Positions 48,801 through 51,659 of a stretch of 64,000 bases of DNA are shown here, in pieces (the stretch's first letter is position 1; each line of letters opens with the position of its first letter). The notes beneath the pieces are model-generated. The model was not told where the DNA came from, did not search any database, and saw only the letters and a program-made list of their open reading frames with translations. Source of the DNA: Metellina segmentata (taxonomy: Eukaryota > Arthropoda > Arachnida > Araneae > Tetragnathidae); the NCBI GenBank assembly GCA_947359465.1, contig OX375879.1, forward strand, positions 120,668,557 through 120,732,556, read 5' to 3'. The translations under genes were made by a program, and so were the position numbers.

Positions 48801-50189
48801 AAATTAATTGAACTGCTCTTCTGCATACATTTTTAGTAATAATTGATAAGTTAACGTCGTACTGGAGCAACACAACGGGCTATTGACGACGGTCCGAGAT
48901 CAATCGCTTAAGGGAACGATCCGAGGACAACACCTCGTAATTTTGAACCACGATCAGATGCCGAGGCACCACCTAAGCTGGCACTCCACTTTCCAAACTT
49001 TCACACCAATCCAACGCGAGGACTTTCGGCCACGACAGATTTATGGTGCACCATCCGCCTAAACACCATACGCTTACAAACATTCATATACGGATTCGAA
49101 CCAGGAACATTCCGATCTATAGGCTAACACCTTAACCACTATACCGGTTGGTCATACATTTCTAGACATCAAAACTACTCTTGACAGTTTGAGCCTGTTG
49201 TCCGTCAACCAACATCCCAGAACTACAGGGTAGCCCAGCGGGTAATGTTTGAAAAAAAGTCTAATAGATGGCGCTAGCTGTAAGCAAGTGAGGTCAAACT
49301 TGATGCGCGTGATCATTGGAGAGGGCAATTACTTGTGTGGCGAGCAATAATTCATCGACAGCACATTAAACGCTGCGAAATACCGACAGTTTGCAGACTG
49401 TAATGACTTGGTCCATAGTCATTGGTTTATGCAGGATGGTGCAAGACCACATCGTTCGGCGGAAGTTTTCTCATGTGCTCAATGAGCATTTTCACGGTCG
49501 AATCATTGAGTTGGATTACCCATCGCACTTCCAAGGTGCTATTGAATGGTCGCCCTGTTCCCCGGATTTAAACCCTTGCGATTTCTTCTTGTTAGGTTAT
49601 TTGAAGAACAATGTGTGGCAGACAAGTCCTAAGACACTTCGTCAAATGAAAACTTCCGTTGCAACTGCAGTACATACGTTTGACATCGAAGAAAGCTCAC
49701 GCGTGATGTATGGATTCCTGAACAGCCTCACAGGTGTCGTTGTAAAAGAAGGCGGCCACTTCGAACCTCTTTATCATTAATTGCGAACTATTTAATTTCA
49801 ATATATATCATTAAAATCTTTTCATCACTCTTATTTGTTTTGAAATTTCGATTCGTTTCAAACATTACTTGCTGGGCCACCCTGTATGTGCAAAATTATA
49901 CAAATGCTAAAAATTTCGATAGATTAGCATGAAAAATTTAAAGTTTGACTGCTTCGTTCTTTAAGTGAACCGAATATTATGTTTCAGAGATGGTTCTTTT
50001 AGAATATAAACATTGTTTTAAAAGTAGTTTACATTTTGACGGAATTACTGAAGTATTTCAAAAAGTAAGGAGTTTTATCACGTTCGTTTCTTGTAGGTGC
50101 CTCTGGAGTTAACGGGTCGAGGTATTCTGCAACCAAAGAAAATTTCCTTAGAAATGGAAATCAGGAAAGATTCTCCACTGGTCAAATGA
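18820..50189 (+). CDS. Cytochrome P450, CYP3 clan, complete 14-exon gene
   Basis: Exons: 18820-18893, 20703-20799, 23003-23055, 24758-24854, 27205-27321, 32494-32582, 33701-33843, 33930-34045, 37678-37822, 38936-39099, 40898-40986, 43627-43770, 45929-46091, 50097-50189. They join to 1,584 bases, 527 residues, the usual P450 length. The product should be a heme-thiolate monooxygenase on the cytosolic face of the ER, using NADPH-P450 reductase. Seen: N-terminal hydrophobic anchor (about residues 1-25), proline-rich hinge with [14 protein letters not shown], helix-C WKRIR, I-helix [12 protein letters not shown]-helix [13 protein letters not shown], and heme loop [13 protein letters not shown] with the cysteine ligand. 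The [11 protein letters not shown](V/I)GMRF style is typical of CYP3-clan enzymes (CYP3A and thromboxane-synthase-like). Substrate cannot be inferred; detoxification or lipid/steroid oxidation are usual for the clan. All introns except intron 7 (86 bp) are 1-4.7 kb or more and full of transposons. No frameshift or stop is present, so the gene looks functional. Confidence 0.95.
19698..20555 (+). mobile_element. Helitron of the same family, 3'-truncated, in P450 intron 1
   Basis: TCTCTACTATTATAAAAGG start, followed by the family's GACGAATCTGTGGCACTTAC and GCATACAGGTAGTCC. Later TTTGGTTTGCGAAGCCATTT hairpin remnants appear (20440). It is cut off by a SINE tail. Confidence 0.72.
20556..20650 (+). 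mobile_element. SINE tail 50 bases upstream of P450 exon 2
   Basis: CACGGTGTTGCCCTCCGATG...CAGTACGATGTTAAATGAA is the SINE 3' tail. It follows directly on a truncated Helitron. Confidence 0.65.
20703..20799 (+). CDS. P450 exon 2: hinge region
   Basis: It begins after TTGTTTTCAG with the base completing Trp25 and encodes [15 protein letters not shown] and then [15 protein letters not shown], the conserved YWKxRGVPxxxPxPxLGS linker of CYP3-clan proteins. It ends in phase 0 at GTATGT. A SINE 3'-tail fragment (20556-20650) sits only about 50 bases before the acceptor. Confidence 0.9.
20800..22487. other. P450 intron 2, unclassified part
   Basis: Moderately GC-rich stretch 21280-22440 unlike its AT-rich surroundings, with CCGCCTCGTCTCGTCTCTCC and CCAGACCGGGAGAGAGCGC. 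It may be a decayed retrotransposon, but I could not identify coding or terminal motifs. Confidence 0.35.
22488..22880 (-). mobile_element. Helitron-like family 3, reverse
   Basis: Plus-strand CTAGCTGAATTACACGGCG is the inverted 3' end; GACATTTCCCTGTGTTAACTC matches the 57.2-kb copy. The left part up to the poly(T) at about 22856 is similar in layout. Confidence 0.55.
23003..23055 (+). CDS. P450 exon 3 (53 bp)
   Basis: This very short exon encodes [18 protein letters not shown], matching the region around helix A where CYP3-type proteins read D..xxYKxxGxxYG. It is flanked by TTTTCATTGCAG and GTGAGT and ends in phase 2 inside a Gly codon that is completed by exon 4. Confidence 0.9.
23056..23899. 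other. P450 intron 3, AT-rich
   Basis: Near 23520-23565 AGCAGCACCCACACCACGTT and GCCCGTGGCAGCATTCTAG look like a decayed Helitron end. Otherwise nothing. Confidence 0.4.
23900..24145 (-). repeat. Inverted partner of the dispersed repeat at 8255
   Basis: CATTTGACATTACATCGGTC, TTCCATCGACAAGTGGTTTT, TCAGCTGACAGG and GAGACCTGAGAGAGCTAGGAC are complementary to the 8.3-kb copy. Confidence 0.5.
24300..24676 (-). mobile_element. SINE type C: third tRNA-like head on a related body
   Basis: At the right end, read on the minus strand, is a tRNA-like head GAGCCGCGGTAGCTCAGTCA (box A) and ATGGGTTCTGTCCTCGGC (decayed box B). The adjoining body includes CACGACCTATTTAACGTGCC, which resembles the shared SINE body (ACGACAGATTTAACGTGCACCAG). 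The left boundary is uncertain. Confidence 0.55.
24758..24854 (+). CDS. P450 exon 4: beta-1 sheet and helix B
   Basis: Encodes [20 protein letters not shown] followed by [12 protein letters not shown]. The '[19 protein letters not shown]' pattern is the conserved beta1 / helix-B stretch of CYP3-clan P450s. Acceptor ATTTTCAG, donor GTGAGT, phase 0 at the 3' end. Confidence 0.92.
24977..25296 (+). mobile_element. SINE type A inside an older type-B copy
   Basis: The copy is flanked by CCCTGACTACAT (24965-24976) and CCCTGACTGCAT (25297-25308). Bases before it (24905-24960: TGGAGCAATGCA...ATCCCGAAG) are the 3' part of a type-B SINE, so insertion was nested. Lies in P450 intron 4. Confidence 0.8.
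25340..25515 (-). mobile_element. SINE type B, reverse, internally deleted
   Basis: Tail-like CTCACTGGAGCAACACA at the left and the type-B head CGCAACTTTCCGGTTGCTGATCC...CTTCCAACTGG at the right; much of the body is missing. Confidence 0.7.
25540..25752 (-). mobile_element. SINE 3' portions, reverse (two fragments)
   Basis: 25540-25600 repeats the type-B tail (TGGAGCGATACAACGGGG). 25621-25752 is a second 3' portion with AATTAACGTCGTACTAGAGC through GATGACGAG. Both lack heads. Confidence 0.65.
25891..26641 (+). mobile_element. Tc1-like element with TA duplication, defective
   Basis: Inverted ends (T)ACTCTATAACAAAAAAAATC and its complement ending GATTTTTTTTGTTATGAGTG, with TA on both sides. 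The interior encodes [20 protein letters not shown] (third catalytic block) and the [10 protein letters not shown] block in another frame. The N-terminal half is deleted. A shorter copy lies at 42730. Confidence 0.82.
26648..26822 (-). mobile_element. SINE 3' half, reverse
   Basis: GTCGCACTGGAGCAAACACT through CGCCAACGTGAGGACATTGG; head missing. It begins directly after a Tc1-like element end. Confidence 0.65.
26983..27110 (+). mobile_element. SINE tail fragment
   Basis: TTGACCATGGTTCAAAATGA through CCAGTGCGACTTTAATTAAC. It lies about 95 bases before P450 exon 5. Confidence 0.62.
27205..27321 (+). CDS. P450 exon 5: helix C, heme propionate contact
   Basis: 39 codons, including [20 protein letters not shown] and STGKIKR. 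WKRIR is the WxxxR helix-C motif whose Trp and Arg contact the heme propionates. Phase 0 at both ends, GTGAGT donor. Confidence 0.95.
27490..27743. repeat. Two type-B SINE heads facing each other
   Basis: 27490-27655 is a forward type-B head plus body start (GAGCCGTGGTAGTTTAGTTG...AAAGACCGTTGTATG). 27665-27743 is an inverted head (GTCGCAATCCTCCGGTTGCA...CTGACGGCCC). The pair forms an imperfect palindrome in P450 intron 5. Confidence 0.65.
27744..28967. other. P450 intron 5, unclassified part
   Basis: No coding similarity or repeat family identified; an open frame at 27921-28226 has no recognisable domain. Confidence 0.4.
28968..29188 (-). mobile_element. SINE type B, reverse, head truncated
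   Basis: TTATTAATTAACGTCGCACA through ACGTGCACCAGTCCCCATGT and ACACAACAGTCTT. Confidence 0.7.
29360..29545. mobile_element. Palindromic MITE left part, next to the long inverted repeat
   Basis: TTAACTCTCCAAATGGTTTC and GACGACATATATCCTCC start, ACTTGATACCTCGTCATCC inside; the 2.1-kb inverted-repeat element follows at 29546. Confidence 0.55.
29546..31632. mobile_element. 2.1-kb element made of two long inverted arms
   Basis: It begins GACCAGGGTCGATAATTTTT after a TA and ends with the inverse before TA (31633-31634). Arms of about 720 bases (29546-30262 and 30907-31632) are nearly identical inverted copies around a 640-base centre. No ORF of note. It lies in P450 intron 5, in a region also carrying palindromic-MITE pieces. 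Confidence 0.85.
31773..31975. mobile_element. Palindromic MITE copy
   Basis: TTTCGACGAGATATCTCGTC near the left and CAACCATCAGGAGGGTTG at the right, with further degraded palindromes. Confidence 0.62.
31976..33344. other. P450 introns around exon 6, AT-rich
   Basis: Apart from exon 6 the DNA is AT-rich with local duplications: 32220-32280 versus 32435-32480 (GTTGAACAC...GTAAGTAT...AACTAGTGA), TCTAAATGTGTTGTCATCTTG pairs at 32690-32780, and CCATGATAA...ATTTAAATATT repeats at 33020-33130. Confidence 0.45.
32494..32582 (+). CDS. P450 exon 6: helix D
   Basis: Encodes [16 protein letters not shown] and then [13 protein letters not shown], matching the helix-D to D' stretch (M..I...C...L..NF....E.G..ID.K). 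It ends in AG with a GTGAAT donor; the Arg codon is completed by the A that opens exon 7. Confidence 0.88.
33345..33514 (-). mobile_element. SINE 3' half, reverse
   Basis: TTTACATTAACGTCGCTCTG through CCACTCTCCAAACTTCCACA, continuing directly into a palindromic-MITE fragment. Confidence 0.68.
33515..33582. mobile_element. Palindromic MITE right end
   Basis: ATATATCTCGTCATTAGC, then CGAAATATCTCGTCAAAGCC, and CCACTTGGAGGGTTAA with intact TTAA. Confidence 0.62.
33701..33843 (+). CDS. P450 exon 7: helix E/F, ends at a GC donor
   Basis: Encodes [37 protein letters not shown] and [10 protein letters not shown], the canonical MDVIA..AFST..DS.NDP..F block. The only frame-preserving way to reach exon 8 is to end after the first base of a Phe codon, at GCAAGT (33844). 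Splicing at the nearby GT (33848) would give a stop codon within 17 codons. Confidence 0.9.
33844..33929 (+). other. GC-AG intron (P450 intron 7, 86 bp)
   Basis: The donor reads T|GCAAGT, the classical GC-AG donor context, and the acceptor is a pyrimidine-rich CTTTTTTCTCTTTGTAG. It is by far the shortest intron of the gene. The frame on both sides (SWRFIIF / FVAPGLV) is kept only with the GC donor. Confidence 0.85.
33930..34045 (+). CDS. P450 exon 8: helix F-G loop and helix G
   Basis: After TCTTTGTAG it opens with two bases completing Phe and encodes [19 protein letters not shown] followed by [19 protein letters not shown]. The PGL motif and FF.....IVEERRK pattern are standard for CYP3-like enzymes. 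The donor is GTAACA. Confidence 0.92.
34132..35113 (-). mobile_element. Mariner/IS630-type element with long inverted ends, defective
   Basis: Arms of about 100 bases are inverted (AGTAAAATACATATAAAGAA at 34166 versus its complement ending 35113). The minus-strand frames encode [39 protein letters not shown] and [20 protein letters not shown], but frameshifts separate them. The QDG..PAH block reads HDGIPDH. P450 intron 8. Confidence 0.78.
35590..37110 (+). mobile_element. Probable pogo/Tigger-like element relic
   Basis: GGTAATTGTAAACA-type motifs occur near both ends and inside (35597, 35965, 36929, 37071, 37092). A plus-strand frame broken by a shift reads [20 protein letters not shown] then [20 protein letters not shown] and [19 protein letters not shown]. 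That is like the acidic/basic C-terminus of pogo-superfamily transposases. No catalytic block was found, so the family call is tentative. Confidence 0.4.
37287..37553 (-). mobile_element. SINE type B, reverse, near full length
   Basis: AATTAACGTCGTACTAGAGC tail at left; body; head at right with CGATCTTTGGTTGGATT and CTGATCCGCTGCTCTTCCAA. It ends about 125 bases before P450 exon 9. Confidence 0.75.
37678..37822 (+). CDS. P450 exon 9: variable H-helix region
   Basis: Encodes [20 protein letters not shown] and then an acidic stretch [20 protein letters not shown], followed by [19 protein letters not shown] is the conserved 'R.DFLQLL.....' motif; the acidic insert corresponds to the variable loop before helix I. 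The acceptor is CTCGTAG and the donor GTAAGT. Confidence 0.92.
37830..38860 (-). pseudogene. Tc1-like transposase relic in P450 intron 9
   Basis: On the minus strand, in changing frames: [14 protein letters not shown] (helix-turn-helix like), [41 protein letters not shown] and VMVWGMFCW. The order matches a Tc1 transposase from the N-terminus to the middle domain. It has many stops and is non-functional. Confidence 0.68.
38936..39099 (+). CDS. P450 exon 10: I-helix with oxygen-activation motif
   Basis: Starts after TTTTTTTCAG and encodes [39 protein letters not shown] and [21 protein letters not shown] is the (A/G)GxxT(T/S) proton-delivery motif. The 'AFA.Y.LA..P.IQ..L..EVD' block is helix J. 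GTGCGT donor, phase 0. Confidence 0.95.
39470..40390 (+). pseudogene. Tc1-like transposase relic with scrambled domain order
   Basis: Order seen: [17 protein letters not shown] and [17 protein letters not shown] (first helix-turn-helix); then [12 protein letters not shown] (first catalytic Asp region); then [16 protein letters not shown] and [10 protein letters not shown]; then [20 protein letters not shown] (second helix-turn-helix); then the C-terminal region. The WSDESRF block should follow the second helix-turn-helix, so the copy is rearranged or is two merged copies. P450 intron 10. Confidence 0.75.
40620..40742 (+). mobile_element. SINE tail fragment
   Basis: GTTCAAAATGACGTGGTGTT through TCAGTACGACGTCAATTCAA, in intron 10. 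Confidence 0.65.
40898..40986 (+). CDS. P450 exon 11: K-helix ExxR
   Basis: Encodes [18 protein letters not shown] and [11 protein letters not shown] followed by a split Arg codon. ETLR is the invariant ExxR pair that, with the PERF-type arginine, locks the heme core. The acceptor is ATTCTAG, and the donor GTAGAT is a weak match. A SINE with target duplications is inserted about 15 bases downstream in the intron. Confidence 0.92.
41014..41344 (+). mobile_element. SINE type A in P450 intron 11
   Basis: Complete copy flanked by CTGATAGATCTTG (41001-41013) and CTGATAGATTTTG (41345-41357), one mismatch. It starts only 28 bases downstream of exon 11. Confidence 0.88.
41358..41501 (+). mobile_element. 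SINE type B head and body, cut by a MITE
   Basis: GGTCAAGGAAGACCGGTTCG and AACCGGAGGGTTGCGAGTTC (head) run to GCTCAGGTGTTGACTTAG, then a TTAACCCTCC MITE end begins. Confidence 0.7.
41502..41715. mobile_element. Palindromic MITE inserted in a SINE
   Basis: TTAACCCTCCTAGTAGTATCTC at left, GAAACCGCTTGAAGGTTTA at right, with AAATATCTCGTC repeats inside. The left TTAA and CCC-start ends suggest a piggyBac-type origin. Confidence 0.68.
41815..42078 (-). pseudogene. Tc1-like transposase fragment
   Basis: The minus strand gives [20 protein letters not shown] and [14 protein letters not shown], the second catalytic block with a damaged ARPH. It abuts the foldback element at 42079. Confidence 0.65.
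42079..42633. mobile_element. Foldback/MITE element with about 130-bp inverted arms
   Basis: Left arm 42079-42205 and right arm 42505-42633 are inverted copies. Shared blocks include AGATATTAAACTCGTGA and TTTCGTAACTTGTT. Each tip is itself a hairpin (CTGGCTCCGAGTCAGAGCCAG and its partner). No coding capacity is seen in the 300-base middle. Confidence 0.78.
42640..42729 (+). mobile_element. Helitron 3' end fragment
   Basis: GAAAAGAACTGCCACGGTCG and TGCTGGCCACGCAGTCACTAG match the 3' end at 56958. A Tc1-like element starts immediately after it. Confidence 0.6.
42730..43313 (+). mobile_element. Second copy of the same Tc1-like family, more deleted
   Basis: Same ends (TACTCTATAACAAAAAAAAA ... 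TTTTTTGTTATTAGAGTG) and the same internal landmarks (AACTTGGAACGGCGCTG, TCCAGGACAGCGTGGGGATC, CCGGCCGCACACGGC). It lacks the third catalytic block. Confidence 0.78.
43320..43575. repeat. Dispersed TCTATAGA-rich repeat, copy 1
   Basis: Dense TCTATAGA/TCTAGA motifs; CATAGAGATTACTTTATAAA, GCTTATAGAAAAACGCC and ATAATCTATAGAC also occur in the 48.6-kb copy in the same order. Confidence 0.5.
43627..43770 (+). CDS. P450 exon 12: beta-1/PERF region
   Basis: Completes Arg and encodes [38 protein letters not shown] and PDPETFDPS. '[23 protein letters not shown]' is the conserved lead-in to the PERF arginine, which is split across the next junction (AG|G). GTAAAA donor. Confidence 0.94.
44247..45665 (-). 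mobile_element. Mariner element relic carrying a Helitron
   Basis: Ends share GAAAGTAATACCCGTTT in inverted orientation. On the minus strand: [35 protein letters not shown], a stop, then [20 protein letters not shown] and [18 protein letters not shown], the N-terminal paired-type helix-turn-helix of mariner transposases. The catalytic domain is absent; the Helitron at 44327-44968 sits near the left end. Confidence 0.78.
44327..44968 (+). mobile_element. Helitron family 2 inserted in a mariner relic
   Basis: The 3' end is a perfect GC hairpin, GGGGGC-GG-GCCCCC, ending CTAG and followed by T. The upstream tract is GCGAGCGTTAGCGAGC. The 5' end is TCTTCATCTATATG or TCTATATG, each after an A; which one is uncertain. 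The flanking DNA on both sides is one mariner element. Confidence 0.72.
45929..46091 (+). CDS. P450 exon 13: heme-binding cysteine loop
   Basis: Encodes [20 protein letters not shown] and [20 protein letters not shown], then [24 protein letters not shown] fits FxxGxRxCxG with the proximal heme cysteine. The acceptor is TTTTCAACAG and the donor GTAAGA, phase 0. GC content is higher than in the neighbouring exons. Confidence 0.96.
46137..46293 (-). mobile_element. SINE 3' portion, reverse
   Basis: TAGTTAACCAACGTCGCACT through GATTCTGGCACCTCTCTCC; starts 46 bases after P450 exon 13. Confidence 0.68.
46294..47068 (+). mobile_element. SINE type A split by a solo LTR
   Basis: Head fragment and body at 46294-46508, tail at 46994-47068; the intervening 485 bp are the solo LTR. 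The box B region reads GGTTCGATTCC. Its left end abuts a reverse type-B fragment. Confidence 0.78.
46509..46993 (+). mobile_element. Solo LTR inserted in a SINE
   Basis: A 485-bp block starting TGTAACAATG and ending CTTCGCCACA splits a type-A SINE. The SINE reads CTTAGGGG before and GGGGATTGATCCCGG after, so GGGG is a 4-bp target duplication (46505-46508 and 46994-46997), and removing the block restores the SINE consensus. It has TG...CA ends and no internal coding region, which fits a solo LTR left by LTR-LTR recombination. Confidence 0.75.
47069..47212 (-). mobile_element. SINE type B head portion, reverse
   Basis: GACATTTGGGACCACGACAG through TTTCGAACTCGTAACCCCCT and GGCCACCACGACCCC. Confidence 0.62.
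47292..47458 (+). mobile_element. SINE 3' half
   Basis: GAGAGTGGGGTGCCAGCCTA through CAAACGTTAATTTAATACCT and a short CTAC/CTGC run. Confidence 0.65.
47910..48330 (-). pseudogene. Tigger/pogo-like transposase C-terminus relic
   Basis: Minus strand: [20 protein letters not shown] and [13 protein letters not shown], matching the acidic region plus A...FD..L.W of Tigger-type C-termini. The right flank has GCGGTCCGGATAATTGGAGT, which looks like a pogo-type terminal repeat. Confidence 0.55.
48545..48785. repeat. Dispersed TCTATAGA-rich repeat, copy 2
   Basis: GGTTGCTTTGTAGAGCTTAT and AGAAACACGGGCCATAATTC parallel the copy at 43320. Confidence 0.5.
48833..49152 (-). mobile_element. SINE type A, reverse
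   Basis: Complete copy with CATACATTT at 48824-48832 and 49153-49161. Its head and body are close to the copies at 1396 and 54713. It lies in P450 intron 13. Confidence 0.85.
49226..49884 (+). mobile_element. Short mariner-type element with TA duplication
   Basis: Ends CAGGGTAGCCCAGCGGGTAA and, inverted, CAGGGTGGCCCAGCAAGTAA, with TA at both flanks. The remaining C-terminal transposase gives [17 protein letters not shown], then after a shift [20 protein letters not shown] and [20 protein letters not shown] to ...GGHFEPLYH and a stop. The N-terminal half is deleted. Confidence 0.84.
50097..50189 (+). CDS. P450 exon 14: C-terminus and stop
   Basis: Encodes [20 protein letters not shown] and [10 protein letters not shown], then TGA. 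The sequence matches the terminal exon of the upstream paralog (6240-6335). The acceptor is TTCGTTTCTTGTAG. Confidence 0.94.
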   Translation: MPLELTGRGILQPKKISLEMEIRKDSPLVK

Positions 50190-50450
50190 GGTGTGGATCA
50201 TGGAAATTAAAAGCTGTATCTACTTGCAATGCTAACTCTTAGTGATGTGTCGATATTATGACTGCAGACACACTTTATTAGTAGAGCCTTTTTTTTAAAT
50301 AAAAAATAAACCCTTTCACTTAATAACATATGGATATGTATAATGCTATAAGTATAACATATCAATGCACAAGTTATCAAGCCAAGACATGAAATAAATC
50401 TATAGATTTTCATTTTGTTTTCTCCATTCCATGTTTTCAGTTATGGTTTC

Positions 50451-50456
50451 AATAAA
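50451..50456 (+). promoter_or_regulatory. Poly(A) signal of the complete P450 gene
   Basis: AATAAA lies 262 bases after the stop codon, preceded by a segment (CATTTTGTTTTCTC...GTTATGGTTTC) that is also found before the poly(A) signal of the upstream paralog. Confidence 0.75.
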
Positions 50457-50544
50457 AATGTGAGACATTTTTAATTTTTCGGTTGGCTAGATTGAGTTTT
50501 ATGGCACAAAGAAAACCTGCACCAACAACAACGGAAGCAAAAAA

Positions 50545-50785
50545 TGGGATATTTGGCGATGGTCCGAGATCAATCTGGAAGGGGAAGATCCAAGGACTGC
50601 AGTCAGATGACGAGAACATCAGATGAGCACCCCACTCTCCAAACTTCCATAACATAAAAACATTTAAAGTCCTGATAGATTTAATGTGCACCAGCCCCAT
50701 GCACACGAGTCTTTGGCAAGACCGAGTTTCGGACAATCGACCCTCCAGTTGCTAATCTGTTACTCTTCAACCTGGGCTACTACCA
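50545..50785 (-). mobile_element. SINE type B, reverse, between the two gene 3' ends
   Basis: ATATTTGGCGATGGTCCGAG through GTGCACCAGCCCCATGCAC and head TGCTAATCTGTTACTCTTCA. It lies in the 1.1-kb gap between the P450 and DDX55 3' ends. Confidence 0.68.
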
Positions 50786-51347
50786 TCACTTGAGTTCATA
50801 TATAAAATTAACTCAAGAAATAATTATGACAAAATCATAAAGAGTATAAGTACATTTCAGTGTACTGTGTAACAAGTTGACTAGTATAAAATTGCATTAA
50901 AATTAGTTATCGATCACTGAAATCTTGTAGCATATTGTAGTTTCCTCAGGCCAATAGGATTCAATTCATTTGGGCTGATTTTTATTGACATATACCCAAT
51001 TATGATAACTAAAAATTGATATTTGTTATATAATATGAGATTTCTAACAGCAAAATTAATTCTATGCCTCTATTAAAATTAAAAGCTGTAGTCCTATTAC
51101 TTAAAATTTTTTTTTTTGTATAACTTGAAAGGAAACAGAATTTATACAAATTGTTGGCAACAGGATAGACTGCCTTGATTTTAACTTTCAGTACTTTTTC
51201 TTTATATTCCTTTGCTGATTGGTCAGTGACATTTTCTCTACTGATGTTATGCACTTGTTCTCATCGAAGCTTTTCGAATCATAAATTTTATTCACACAGC
51301 ATTTTCACTAAAAGCATATATTTTAAAATTTAATATTTTAATTGATT

Positions 51348-51472
51348 CCACACCAGAGCAACATTACTTGAGGAGTCTGGAATCAATCCCAATAGGAAAG
51401 ATATGCCGACAACACCTCGTCATTTCGAACCACGGTCAGATGACGAATTTCAGGAGAACCTCTCATGGTCTG
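51348..51472 (-). mobile_element. SINE 3' fragment, reverse
   Basis: CCACACCAGAGCAACATTAC through ACCACGGTCAGATGACGAAT. Confidence 0.6.
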
Positions 51473-51587
51473 GTAAAATTGATGGCAAGTCTTGGCAGTT
51501 GTGAAACACTTAGTCTACATTTTTTTTGTATGCAAATTCAATTTCAATCAAGACAGAAATGATCATGTTTAATATATACAAAAGATA

Positions 51588-51593
51588 TTTATT
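51588..51593 (-). promoter_or_regulatory. Candidate poly(A) signal of the DDX55-like gene
   Basis: AATAAA on the minus strand, 12 bases after the stop codon. If used, the 3' UTR would be very short; another minus-strand AATAAA occurs further down near 51285. Confidence 0.4.
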
Positions 51594-51605
51594 TACACAA
51601 TTACA

Positions 51606-51659
51606 TTATAATTCAGCTGTATCAGGTGCAAATTCGGCATCGAATTCTTCTTTAGAGAT
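51606..51659 (-). CDS. DDX55: DDX55-like last exon
   Basis: Encodes ISKEEFDAEFAPDTAEL and TAA after a CTCTTCTCAG acceptor (minus strand). It continues KKFKKGK from the preceding exon, giving the family's KKGKIxxEEF motif. The tail is shorter than I recall for vertebrate proteins. An AATAAA (minus strand, 51588-51593) lies only 12 bases past the stop. Confidence 0.85.
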   Translation of the reverse strand: MSKEEFDAEFAPDTAEL

